A DNA stretch of 64,000 bases from Streptomyces cyanogenus (GTDB lineage Bacteria > Actinomycetota > Actinomycetes > Streptomycetales > Streptomycetaceae), in assembly GCF_017526105.1 (NCBI RefSeq), contig NZ_CP071839.1, positions 6,153,001-6,217,000 of the forward strand. The letters are read 5' to 3'. How positions within the stretch are numbered: the stretch's first letter is position 1; every line of letters starts with the position of its first letter. Below, piece by piece: positions 43,422 through 51,678 of the stretch. A program made the position numbers and the translations under genes. The notes under the pieces were generated by a model. That model worked only from the letters and a program-made list of their open reading frames with translations, did not search any database and was not told where the DNA came from.

Positions 43422-44999
43422 TCAGCGGCTCAGGGGCAGGGCCGACAGCGTGGCGATCGCGACGACGAGCGGGCCGAACAGGGCCAGCAGGGCGGCCGCG
43501 CGCAGCACGGCGGCCGCGCGCAGCATGGTCGCGGGGGCCCCGAGGCGGAGCAGCGCGGCGGTGGTGTCGGCACGGCACTGGCGGGCCTCCACGGCCGCGG
43601 TGAGCAGTGTGGCGACCGTGGAGCCGGCGACGACGAGTGCGCCGAGGGCGGACAGCGGGCCGAAGACGGGGGCCGGGTCGTCGTACAGGGCGGTCATCGC
43701 GTAGCCGGCGGACGCCACCGTGCAGACCACGCCGAGGGGGCGGCCGATCCGGGCGGCCTCCGCCATCAGGCCCCGGCCGGCGAGCAGCCGCAGCACACCC
43801 GGGCGGCTGCACTGCAGGAGCCGGCCGCAGAGGTGGGTCAGGCCGGGGGAGGCCAGAACGATGCCGGTGGCGGTGAGCAGCCAGCCGAGGAGTACGGCGA
43901 GGGAGGGAGCGGGGGTGGAACGGCCGGCGTAGGCCTGCACGGCCAGCCCGGCGGTGACGAGGGCGACGCCCCAGGGGAGTCCGACGGGGGCGTCGGCGGG
44001 GGGTGCCTCCTGGGCGTCCGGGGCGGTGGGCCCGGGGTCGGCCTCGGCACCCGGCGCCGTTTCGCCGCCACCCGCGCCGGCGGCCCCTCCGCCACCCGCG
44101 CCCTCAGCCCGTCTGTGACCCGCGGCTTCGGCCCTTCCGCCGCCGGCGCCCGCAGCCCCTACGCCACCTGCGCCCGCGGCCCCTCCGCCGCCGGCGCCCG
44201 CAGCCCCTACGCCGCCCGCGCCCTCAGCCCGTCTGTGACCGGCGGCCTCGGCCCCTCCGCCGGCTCCTCCGCCACCCGCGCCCTCAGCTCCACCCCCACC
44301 CGCGCCCCCTCCGCCACCAACCGCCTCGGCCGTCCCGCCCCCCGTGCCCTGCGCCGGTGCGCCGGCCGCCCGGCGACGGCCGAAGTGGGTGCCGAATCGT
44401 CCGTACGCCCCGAACGTCTCCCGGCTCGCCGGGTCGCCGTGCGCGCGGAAGCGGCCGAGGCGGAGGGCGGTTCGCTTCGGGGGGTGGGGGTCCGTGGGGC
44501 GGAGGGCGAGGGCGACCGTCGTGGTGGCCGTGGCGGGGAGCAGGGAGAGGAGGGTCAGGGTGGCCGCGGCGGGGAGGGAGTGGCCGGCCGCCAGGAAGCC
44601 GGCTGCCGCGCGGTCGAACGGCAGGCCCGTGAGGTCGCCGCGCAGGTGCAGGAAGACCAGCAGGGCGAACAGCGAGCCCAGCGTGCAGGACAGGGCCGTC
44701 GTCAGGGCGGAGTAGGCCATGAGGCGGGCCGGGCCCAGGCCCACGGCGGACAGGCCGGGGCGCGGCCGGGTGCCGGGGTCGGTGCGGGCGACGGCGACCG
44801 CGAGGTACACCGTGGCGGCGAGCGGCAGCGCGCACCAGGCCAGGCGCAGCGCGGCGGCGTCCGCGGCCTCGGGGTGGTTCAGGGCGTGGCCGAGGCAGGA
44901 CAGCAGGAGGAAGCCGGTGCCCGCCGAGGCCGCGGCCACCAGCAGGCGGCGGAGCTGGACGGCGGGCCGGGAGGCGCGGGTCAGACGGAGAGCGAGCAC
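43422..44999 (-). CDS. FtsX-like ABC transporter permease with a long Gly/Ala repeat loop
   Basis: A roughly 525-residue membrane protein, partner of the ATPase gene that it overlaps by 19 bases. About four hydrophobic segments lie in residues 18-200 (for example LLVAAASAGTGFLLLSCLG) and four more in 350-525. Between them, about residues 220-330, is a low-complexity Gly/Ala region with duplicated AAGHRRAEGAGG units, not present in ordinary permeases. The GTG at 44999 is chosen from the overlap and the start of similarity-like sequence. Export substrate unknown. Confidence 0.75.
   Translation of the reverse strand: MLALRLTRASRPAVQLRRLLVAAASAGTGFLLLSCLGHALNHPEAADAAALRLAWCALPLAATVYLAVAVARTDPGTRPRPGLSAVGLGPARLMAYSALTTALSCTLGSLFALLVFLHLRGDLTGLPFDRAAAGFLAAGHSLPAAATLTLLSLLPATATTTVALALRPTDPHPPKRTALRLGRFRAHGDPASRETFGAYGRFGTHFGRRRAAGAPAQGTGGGTAEAVGGGGGAGGGGAEGAGGGGAGGGAEAAGHRRAEGAGGVGAAGAGGGGAAGAGGVGAAGAGGGRAEAAGHRRAEGAGGGGAAGAGGGETAPGAEADPGPTAPDAQEAPPADAPVGLPWGVALVTAGLAVQAYAGRSTPAPSLAVLLGWLLTATGIVLASPGLTHLCGRLLQCSRPGVLRLLAGRGLMAEAARIGRPLGVVCTVASAGYAMTALYDDPAPVFGPLSALGALVVAGSTVATLLTAAVEARQCRADTTAALLRLGAPATMLRAAAVLRAAALLALFGPLVVAIATLSALPLSR
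44040..44340 (-). repeat. In-frame GC-rich minisatellite inside the permease gene
   Basis: About 300 bases made of repeated units such as GCCCCTCCGCC-ACCCGCGCCC and CTCAGCCCGTCTGTGACC (plus strand), the latter occurring twice about 126 bases apart. They encode Gly/Ala runs with two copies of AEAAGHRRAEGAGG in the permease. Length is likely to differ between strains. Confidence 0.75.
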
Positions 45000-45721
45000 G
45001 CGGCCCGGCCTTCCGTGTCGGGGCTGTCCGGCAGGTGCACGGTGTGCACGCGCCGCCCGTCCAGCAGGTTCACCGTGCGGTCGGCGAGGGCGGCGGTGTC
45101 GGGGTCGTGCGTGGCGAGGACGACCGTGATGCCGTGCGAGCGGGCCGCCGCGGTGAGCGTGCGCAGGACGTGGGCGCGGTCCGCGCGGTGCAGCGGGGCG
45201 GTGGGTTCGTCGGCGAAGAGGACCGAGGGCCCGGCGGCGAGCGCGCGGGCGATGGCGACCCGCTGGCGTTCGGCGTGCTGCAGCGCGTGCGGGCGGCTGC
45301 GGGCCTTGTCGCCGACGTCCAGGCGCTCCAGCCACTCCAGCGCCGCCTGTTTGGCCCGGCGGCGGCCGGCACCGCGCAGCATCAGCGGGAGCGCGGCGTT
45401 CTCCCAGACGTTCAGCTCGGGGATCAGGGCCGGCTCGGGGTCGATCCAGCCGAAGCGGTCCCGGCGCAGCCGCTCGCGGGCCATCGGGCCGAGCGTGTGC
45501 ACCGGGGAGCTGTTGAACCAGACCTCGCCGGAGTGCACCGGCACCAGGCCGGACAGACAGCGCAGCAGGGTGGTCTTGCCGCTGCCCCGCGGGCCGCTGA
45601 CGGCGAGGATCTCGCCCTCCCGTACGCCGAGCGAGACCCCGGTGAGTCCGGGGGAGCCGTCGCGGTGGCTGAAGTGCAGGGAGCGTGCCCAGAGCACGTC
45701 GTTGTCCGGCGGGGCCTCCAT
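44981..45721 (-). CDS. ABC transporter ATP-binding protein with degenerate signature motif
   Basis: A 246-residue ABC ATPase of the MacB/LolD type. Walker A is GPRGSGKTT and Walker B SVLFADEPT, and the switch histidine is in LATHDPD. The signature LSGGQ is replaced by LQHAE in ALQHAERQRVAIARAL, and the D-loop SALD by APLH. ATP binding is likely; hydrolysis at the shared dimer site may be altered. The start is the ATG at 45721; longer frames upstream look non-coding. It overlaps the permease gene. Confidence 0.88.
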   Translation of the reverse strand: MEAPPDNDVLWARSLHFSHRDGSPGLTGVSLGVREGEILAVSGPRGSGKTTLLRCLSGLVPVHSGEVWFNSSPVHTLGPMARERLRRDRFGWIDPEPALIPELNVWENAALPLMLRGAGRRRAKQAALEWLERLDVGDKARSRPHALQHAERQRVAIARALAAGPSVLFADEPTAPLHRADRAHVLRTLTAAARSHGITVVLATHDPDTAALADRTVNLLDGRRVHTVHLPDSPDTEGRAACSLSV

Positions 45722-45843
45722 GGGCGTACACCTCGGTTCTGATCCGTTTTCCCGCTGTCCGATCCCCCGTCCGGGGGAACGAGAGCTGGGCCGATCGGTC
45801 ACAGGAACGCTAGGCAGCCGGTGCGGGGAGGCCGGACAGCACA

Positions 45844-45889
45844 CGGCCCCGGGCCGCCGTTCTCACTCGAACGGAGGGCGCCGGGGCCG
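45844..45889 (-). terminator. Nested hairpin terminator after the aminotransferase gene region
   Basis: CGGCCCCGG at 45844-45852 pairs with CCGGGGCCG at 45881-45889, and inside it CCGTTC pairs with GAACGG around a six-base loop. It lies downstream (reverse strand) of the aminotransferase stop at 45912 and upstream of the ATPase gene. Confidence 0.7.
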
Positions 45890-45911
45890 GGTCGGTCATC
45901 CCGTCGGATGA

Positions 45912-47276
45912 TCAGAGCTTCGTCCACGCCTCCGTGAGGGTGGCGCGCAGGATCTGCTCGATCTCGTCGAACGTCTCCTGGTTGGAGATCAGCGGCGGGG
46001 CGAGCTGGACGACCGGGTCGCCGCGGTCGTCGGCGCGGCAGTACAGGCCGTTGTCGAACAGCGCCTTGGAGAGGAAGCCGTACAGGACGCGCTCGGTCTC
46101 CTCGTCGTTGAAGGACTCCTTGGTGTTCTTGTCCTTCACCAGCTCGATGCCGTAGAAGAAGCCGTTGCCGCGCACGTCGCCGACGATCGGCAGGTCGTGC
46201 AGCTTCTGCAGGGTCGACAGGAAGGCGCCCTCGTTGTCCAGCACGTGCTGGGTGAGGTTCTCGCGCTCGAACAGGTCGAGGTTGGCGAGGCCGACCGCGG
46301 CCGACACGGGGTGGCCGCCGAAGGTGTAGCCGTGCAGGAAGGTGTTGTCGCCCTTGTAGAACGGCTCGGCGATCCGGTCGGAGACGATGCACGCGCCGAT
46401 CGGGGAGTAGCCCGAGGTCATGCCCTTGGCGCAGGTGATCATGTCCGGGACGTAGCCGAACTTGTCGCAGGCGAACATCGTGCCGAGGCGGCCGAAGGCG
46501 CAGATGACCTCGTCCGACACGAGCAGGACGTCGTACTTGTCGCAGATCTCGCGCACGCGCTGGAAGTAGCCGGGGGGCGGCGGGAAGCAGCCGCCGGCGT
46601 TCTGCACCGGCTCCAGGAAGACCGCGGCGACGGTCTCCGGGCCCTCGAACAGGATCTGCTGCTCGATCTGGTCGGCGGCCCAGCGGCCGAAGGCCACCGG
46701 ATCGTCACCGTGGATCGGGGCGCGGTAGATGTTGGTGTTCGGGACCTTGTGCGCGCCCGGCACCAGCGGCTCGAAGGGGGCCTTCAGCGCCGGCAGGCCG
46801 GTGATCGACAGGGCGCCCTGCGGGGTGCCGTGGTAGGCGACCGCACGGGAGATGACCTTGTACTTGGTCGGCTTGCCCTGCAGCTTGAAGTACTGCTTGG
46901 CGAGCTTCCAGGCGGTCTCGACGGCCTCGCCGCCGCCGGTGGTGAAGAAGACCTTGTTCAGGTCGCCCGGGGCGTGGTCGGCGAGGCGCTCGGCCAGCTC
47001 GACGGCCTTGGGGTGGGCGTAGGACCACACGGGGAAGAAGGCCAGCTCCTGGGCCTGCTTGAACGCGGTCTCGGCGAGCTCCGTGCGGCCGTGACCGGCC
47101 TGGACCACGAACAGACCCGCGAGACCGTCCAGGTAGCGCTTGCCCTTGTCGTCGTAGATGTAGGTGCCCTCACCCCGGACGATGGTCGGAACCGGGGAGT
47201 TCTCGTACGAGGACATGCGGGTGAAGTGCATCCACAGGTGGTCGTACGCGCTGCGGCTGAGGTCCTTGCTGCTCAC
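45912..47276 (-). CDS. Class III PLP-dependent aminotransferase, polyamine/GABA type
   Basis: A 454-residue omega-aminotransferase. The PLP lysine is K284 in TCAKGMTSGYSP; other fold-type I marks are TTGGGEAVETAWKLA, AYHGTPQGALSITG and VLLVSDEVICAFGR. Best guess is transfer of the terminal amino group of putrescine or a related amine to pyruvate or 2-oxoglutarate, based on the aldehyde dehydrogenase and PotD-like neighbours and, from memory, the matching S. coelicolor polyamine genes. The start is GTG. Probably controlled by the Lrp gene next to it. Confidence 0.88.
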   Translation of the reverse strand: MSSKDLSRSAYDHLWMHFTRMSSYENSPVPTIVRGEGTYIYDDKGKRYLDGLAGLFVVQAGHGRTELAETAFKQAQELAFFPVWSYAHPKAVELAERLADHAPGDLNKVFFTTGGGEAVETAWKLAKQYFKLQGKPTKYKVISRAVAYHGTPQGALSITGLPALKAPFEPLVPGAHKVPNTNIYRAPIHGDDPVAFGRWAADQIEQQILFEGPETVAAVFLEPVQNAGGCFPPPPGYFQRVREICDKYDVLLVSDEVICAFGRLGTMFACDKFGYVPDMITCAKGMTSGYSPIGACIVSDRIAEPFYKGDNTFLHGYTFGGHPVSAAVGLANLDLFERENLTQHVLDNEGAFLSTLQKLHDLPIVGDVRGNGFFYGIELVKDKNTKESFNDEETERVLYGFLSKALFDNGLYCRADDRGDPVVQLAPPLISNQETFDEIEQILRATLTEAWTKL

Positions 47277-47306
47277 GGTTATCGGGTCCTCACGGTTATC
47301 GGGTTC
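47273..47306. repeat. 17-bp tandem duplication between the Lrp and aminotransferase genes
   Basis: TCACGGTTATCGGGTCC at 47273-47289 is followed by TCACGGTTATCGGGTTCC-like sequence at 47290-47306. The second copy holds the TAA of the Lrp gene and the first the GTG start of the aminotransferase gene, so the duplication created the short spacer. Confidence 0.7.
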
Positions 47307-47817
47307 CCCACATGTAGGTCTGCTTCTTGAGCTTCAGGTAGACGAAGCTCTCGGTGGAGCGCACTCCGGGCAGGGACCGGATGCGTTTGTTGATGACGTC
47401 CAGCAGGTGGTCGTCGTCCTCGCAGACGATCTCGGCGAGGATGTCGAACGAGCCCGCGGTCATCACCACGTACTCGACTTCCGACATGTCGGTCAGCGCG
47501 TCCGCGATCTTCTCGACATCGCCCTCGGCGTTGATCCCGACCATCGCCTGCCGGCGGAAGCCCACGGTGAGCGGGTCCGTGACGGCGACGATCTGCATCA
47601 CGCCCTGGTCCAGCAGCTTCTGTACGCGCTGGCGCACGGCCGCCTCGGACAGGCCGACGGCCTTGCCGATCGCGGCGTACGGCCGGCGGCCGTCCTCCTG
47701 GAGCTGCTGGATGATGGCGAGGGAGACGGCGTCCAGCTGGGGACTGCCGCCGTTCCTGGACTCGCGGGACGAGTCCCTCTGGTCTGCGCTTCGACTGGCC
47801 ACGGGCTCACTGTGCAC
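47296..47817 (-). CDS. Lrp/AsnC family transcriptional regulator
   Basis: A 173-residue regulator. The HTH is in LDAVSLAIIQQLQEDGRRPY and AIGKAVGLSEAAVRQRVQKL; the RAM ligand-binding domain has VGINAEGDVEKIADAL and VMTAGSFDILAEIVCEDD. GTG at 47817 is chosen; starts at 47838 (TTG) or 47802 (GTG) are possible. It is divergent from the aldehyde dehydrogenase gene and upstream of the aminotransferase gene, so it probably responds to an amino acid or amine and controls both. Confidence 0.9.
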   Translation of the reverse strand: MHSEPVASRSADQRDSSRESRNGGSPQLDAVSLAIIQQLQEDGRRPYAAIGKAVGLSEAAVRQRVQKLLDQGVMQIVAVTDPLTVGFRRQAMVGINAEGDVEKIADALTDMSEVEYVVMTAGSFDILAEIVCEDDDHLLDVINKRIRSLPGVRSTESFVYLKLKKQTYMWGTR

Positions 47818-47830
47818 GACGTCTCGATAG

Positions 47831-47897
47831 TTTCGCAAGGCCTCATCGATGAAATTCGTTGTTTACAAGACCACGTCTTGCGGATTTCGCAGATGTG
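47831..47897. promoter_or_regulatory. Divergent regulatory region with inverted repeats, likely Lrp site
   Basis: Between the divergent Lrp and dehydrogenase genes lies an AT-richer stretch. It has CAAGAC-CAC-GTCTTG at 47866-47880 and two TTTCGCA copies (47831 and 47887 area), with CTTGCGGATTTCGCA overlapping. Lrp-type regulators usually bind several such degenerate palindromes in their own promoter. Confidence 0.45.
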
Positions 47898-47987
47898 GTC
47901 GCGTTGGGGGTGTTGAAAACGTCGGTCCCCCGACTAGGGTGGGTGTCTCAGAGATCGGACAGTTTGAACCAGATCAGGAGGCCGGCA

Positions 47988-49427
47988 GTGAGCACCGAGC
48001 TGCGTCGTCTGCGCAACTACATCGACGGTGAGTTCCGGGACGCCGCCGACGGACGGACCACCGAGGTGGTCAACCCCGCGACGGGCGAGGCGTACGCGAC
48101 CGCGCCGCTGTCCGGGCAGGCGGACGTGGACGCCGCCATGGAGGCCGCCGCCCGCGCCTTCCCGGGCTGGCGCGACACCACGCCGGCCGAGCGGCAGAAG
48201 GCCCTCCTGAAGATCGCCGACGCCTTCGAGGAGCGCGCCGAGGAGCTGATCGCGGCCGAGGTGGAGAACACCGGCAAGCCGGTCGGGCTCACCCGCTCCG
48301 AGGAGATCCCGCCGATGGTCGACCAGATCCGCTTCTTCGCGGGTGCGGCCCGGATGCTGGAGGGCCGCTCGGCCGGCGAGTACATGGACGGGATGACCTC
48401 GATCATCCGCCGCGAGCCGGTCGGCGTCTGCGCCCAGGTCGCGCCGTGGAACTACCCGATGATGATGGCCGTGTGGAAGTTCGCCCCGGCCATCGCCGCG
48501 GGCAACACGGTCGTCCTGAAGCCGTCGGACACCACCCCGGCCTCCACGGTCCTGATCGCCGACATCGTCGGCTCGATCCTGCCCAAGGGCGTCTTCAACG
48601 TCATCTGCGGCGACCGTGACACCGGCCGCATGATGGTCGAGCACGAGATCCCGGCGATGGCCTCCATCACCGGCTCCGTACGCGCCGGCATGTCCGTCGC
48701 CGAGTCCGCCTCCAAGGACCTCAAGCGGGTCCACCTGGAGCTGGGCGGCAAGGCCCCGGTCGTCGTCTTCGAGGACACCGACATCGCCAAGGCCGTCGAG
48801 GACATCTCCGTGGCGGGCTTCTTCAACGCCGGCCAGGACTGTACGGCCGCCACCCGCGTCCTCGTCCAGGAGTCCATCCACGACGAGTTCGTGGCCGCGC
48901 TCGCCAAGGCCGCGTCCGAGACCAGGACCGGGCAGCCGGACGACGAGGACGTCCTCTTCGGCCCGCTGAACAACCCCAACCAGCTCAAGCAGGTCGCCGG
49001 CTTCATCGACCGCCTGCCGGCCCACGCCAAGGTCGAGGCGGGCGGCCAGCAGGTCGGCGACAAGGGCTACTTCTACGCCCCGACCGTCGTCTCCGGCCTG
49101 AAGCAGGACGACGAGATCGTCCAGAACGAGGTCTTCGGCCCGGTCATCACCGTCCAGTCCTTCACCGACGAGGACCAGGCCGTCGAGTGGGCCAACGGCG
49201 TCGAGTACGCCCTCGCGTCCTCGGTGTGGACCAAGGACCACGCCCGCGCGATGCGCATGTCCAAGAAGCTCGACTTCGGCTGCGTGTGGATCAACACCCA
49301 CATCCCGCTGGTCGCGGAGATGCCGCACGGCGGCTTCAAGAAGTCCGGTTACGGCAAGGACCTGTCGGCGTACGGGTTCGAGGACTACACGCGGATCAAG
49401 CACGTGATGACGTCGCTGGACGGCTGA
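47988..49427 (+). CDS. Gamma-aminobutyraldehyde-type aldehyde dehydrogenase
   Basis: A 479-residue NAD-dependent aldehyde dehydrogenase. The catalytic cysteine is C285 in NAGQDCTAATR and the base is E251 in LELGGKAP. The cofactor region has PWNYPMMMAVWKFAPA and SITGSVRAG. It would oxidise the aldehyde made by the aminotransferase, giving GABA from putrescine. GTG at 47988 follows AGGAGG at 47977. The Ile/Ser-rich N-terminus begins STELRRLRNYIDGEF. Confidence 0.92.
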   Translation: MSTELRRLRNYIDGEFRDAADGRTTEVVNPATGEAYATAPLSGQADVDAAMEAAARAFPGWRDTTPAERQKALLKIADAFEERAEELIAAEVENTGKPVGLTRSEEIPPMVDQIRFFAGAARMLEGRSAGEYMDGMTSIIRREPVGVCAQVAPWNYPMMMAVWKFAPAIAAGNTVVLKPSDTTPASTVLIADIVGSILPKGVFNVICGDRDTGRMMVEHEIPAMASITGSVRAGMSVAESASKDLKRVHLELGGKAPVVVFEDTDIAKAVEDISVAGFFNAGQDCTAATRVLVQESIHDEFVAALAKAASETRTGQPDDEDVLFGPLNNPNQLKQVAGFIDRLPAHAKVEAGGQQVGDKGYFYAPTVVSGLKQDDEIVQNEVFGPVITVQSFTDEDQAVEWANGVEYALASSVWTKDHARAMRMSKKLDFGCVWINTHIPLVAEMPHGGFKKSGYGKDLSAYGFEDYTRIKHVMTSLDG

Positions 49428-49612
49428 CGGTCCCCGCCGGGTCCGGCCGTTGTTCCGGCTGCGGGCGCGTGGGGACCGGTCGCCGGTTCCCCGCGCCCCT
49501 TCGGCGGCTGATCGACAAGGCGGCCGCTGATCGACAAGGTGCCGGATCGGCGGCCGCCTGCTCGACGCAGCGTCGATTGTGCCGTCGCCCGGCGGGGCGG
49601 CATCCTGCCGGG

Positions 49613-50803
49613 GTGCCCCTGACTTCCTCACGTAGGCCCCTGCCGTCCCGCCGTTCCCTCCTCGCCGCCCTCGGGGGCACCGCCGCGCTCGGTGCCCTGG
49701 CCGGCTGCGGGGTGCCCGCCGCCTATGTGGCGCCGGGCGACCGTGCCGTCCGCGACGAGTCCGCGGGCGACAAGAAGCTGACCTGGGCGAACTGGCCGCT
49801 CTACATCGACACCGACGACGACTCCCACCGGCGGCCCACGCTGGAGAGGTTCGAGAAGCGCACCGGGATCTCCGTCGACTACGTCGAGGAGATCAACGAC
49901 AACGACGAGTTCTTCGGCAAGATCAGCCCCTCGCTGATGAACCGCCGGTCCACCGGCCGCGACCTGATCGTCATCAGCGACTGGATGTGCGCCCGCTACG
50001 TCCGGCTGGGCTGGGTGCAGGAGATGGACCGCGCCCGCCAGCCCCACGTGGCCCGGCACCTCGACCCGCTGCTCCGCTCGCCCGCCTTCGACGAGGGCCG
50101 CCGCTTCAGCGTGCCCTGGCAGTCCGGCATCACGGGCATCGCCTACAACCGCCGCAAGCTCGGCCGCGAGCTACGCGCCGTCGCCGAGCTGTGGGCGCCG
50201 GACCTCAAGGGCCGGGTGACCCTGCTGTCCGGCCTGGACGAGGCGTTCGCGCTGCTCATGCAGGGCAACGGCGTGGACGTCACCCGCTGGACCGCGGACG
50301 ACTTCCACCGGGTCTGCGACCAGGTGGAGCGCGAGGTGCACCGCGGCCAGATCCGCCGGTTCACCGGCAACGACTACACCAAGGACCTGGTCAGCGGGGA
50401 CGTCCTCGCCTGCCAGGCGTACTCCGGCGACGTCATCCAGCTCCAGGCGGACAACCCCGACATCCGCTTCGTGGTCCCCGAGGAGGGCGCCGAGCTGTGG
50501 TCGGACTCCCTGATGATCCCGAACCGGGCCCGCCACAAGGCCAACGCCGAGCGCCTGATCGACTTCTACTACGACCCCGAGGTCGCCGCGGAGCTGGCCG
50601 CCTGGGTCACCTACGTCTGCCCGGTGCCGGCGGCCCGCGACGTCCTGGCCGCCGCCAAGGACAGGGACACCGCGGCCCTCGCCGACAACCCGCTGGTCTT
50701 CCCCGACGGCCCCCTGCGCGAGCGGCTCGCCGTCGCCCGGGACATCCGGGCCACCGAACGCGCCGAGTTCGCCGAGCGCTGGAACCGGATCGTCGGACTG
50801 TAG
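49613..50803 (+). CDS. PotD-like polyamine ABC transporter substrate-binding lipoprotein
   Basis: A 396-residue lipoprotein with a twin-arginine-like start (SRRSLLAALGG) and lipobox LAGC. The mature part has KKLTWANWPLYIDTDDD, the TGISVDYVEEINDNDEFFG segment and PEEGAELWSDSLMIP, typical of spermidine/putrescine binding proteins. No permease or ATPase gene of that type is next to it, so it must use a transporter encoded elsewhere or act as a sensor. GTG at 49613. The gap before it contains a 19-bp-period duplication of GCTGATCGACAAGG at 49507 and 49526. Confidence 0.88.
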   Translation: MPLTSSRRPLPSRRSLLAALGGTAALGALAGCGVPAAYVAPGDRAVRDESAGDKKLTWANWPLYIDTDDDSHRRPTLERFEKRTGISVDYVEEINDNDEFFGKISPSLMNRRSTGRDLIVISDWMCARYVRLGWVQEMDRARQPHVARHLDPLLRSPAFDEGRRFSVPWQSGITGIAYNRRKLGRELRAVAELWAPDLKGRVTLLSGLDEAFALLMQGNGVDVTRWTADDFHRVCDQVEREVHRGQIRRFTGNDYTKDLVSGDVLACQAYSGDVIQLQADNPDIRFVVPEEGAELWSDSLMIPNRARHKANAERLIDFYYDPEVAAELAAWVTYVCPVPAARDVLAAAKDRDTAALADNPLVFPDGPLRERLAVARDIRATERAEFAERWNRIVGL

Positions 50804-50808
50804 GCCGC

Positions 50809-51678
50809 TCACTTGAGGCCGCTGAGCATGACACCCCGGATGTAGTGCTTCTGCAGGAGCAGGAAGAGCAGCAGGACCGGCAGGACGCTCAGGACGAGGC
50901 CGGCCATGACGACGGGCATGGTGCGGGCCGGGTCGACGTGGTCCTGCAGGAGCTGGATGCCGACCGGCAGCGTCATCACGTCCGGGTTCGCGGTCGAGAC
51001 GAGCAGTGCCCAGATGTACTCGTTCCAGGCGTCGACGAAGGTCAGCAGCCCGAGCGTCACCACGACCGGCTTGGTCTGCGGGACCACGATCCGCCACCAC
51101 ACGGCGAACTCCCCGGCCCCGTCGATGCGCGCGGCCTCCAGCACCTCGTCCGGGATCGCCACCATGAACTGGCGCATCAGGAAGATGCCGAAGCCGTTGA
51201 CGAGGAACGGCACGGCGAGCGCCACGATGCTGACGGTCAGGCCGGCGCCGCCGCGCCCGAGCAGGTCGTTGCCGCCCGCCAGCGGCCAGTGCACCAGGAT
51301 CAGGAAGCGCGGGATGAAGAAGAGGAACGGCGGGAACATCATGGTCGCGAGCACGAGACGGAAGACGAAGTCCCGGCCCGGGAAACGGAGTTTGGCGAGC
51401 GCGTACCCGGCCAGGGACGACGTGAGCAGGACCGAGCCGGTGATCACGGCGGTGGCGACCACGCTGTTGCGGAAGAGCACCGGAAGGTCCAACTGGTCGA
51501 TCGCCGCCCGGTAGTTGGACAGGTCGAACGCCTTCGGCAGGAACCGGTACGGCAGCGTCCCGGCCTCACCGGGCCCCTTGAAGGACGTCATCACCATGTC
51601 GAGGAACGGCACCACCGTCAGCACGGCGCCGGCGACCACCACCAGGTACGGCAGCCACGGGAAACGGCGGCGGGTCAT
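50809..51678 (-). CDS. Carbohydrate ABC transporter permease (MalG type)
   Basis: A 289-residue permease with six membrane helices. The EAA loop is EVLEAARIDGAGEFAVWWRI. N-terminus TRRRFPWLPYLVVVAGAVLT starts the first helix. The ATG at 51678 overlaps the stop of the upstream permease gene (ATGA). Last gene of the reverse-strand NamZ operon. The stop is only six bases from that of the PotD-like gene on the other strand. Confidence 0.93.
   Translation of the reverse strand: MTRRRFPWLPYLVVVAGAVLTVVPFLDMVMTSFKGPGEAGTLPYRFLPKAFDLSNYRAAIDQLDLPVLFRNSVVATAVITGSVLLTSSLAGYALAKLRFPGRDFVFRLVLATMMFPPFLFFIPRFLILVHWPLAGGNDLLGRGGAGLTVSIVALAVPFLVNGFGIFLMRQFMVAIPDEVLEAARIDGAGEFAVWWRIVVPQTKPVVVTLGLLTFVDAWNEYIWALLVSTANPDVMTLPVGIQLLQDHVDPARTMPVVMAGLVLSVLPVLLLFLLLQKHYIRGVMLSGLK

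Noticed and set aside
43341..45911. An 856-codon forward frame over the ABC permease and ATPase genes
   Set aside because: It is antisense to two genes with clear ABC motifs and itself has only Gly/Arg/Ala-rich sequence.
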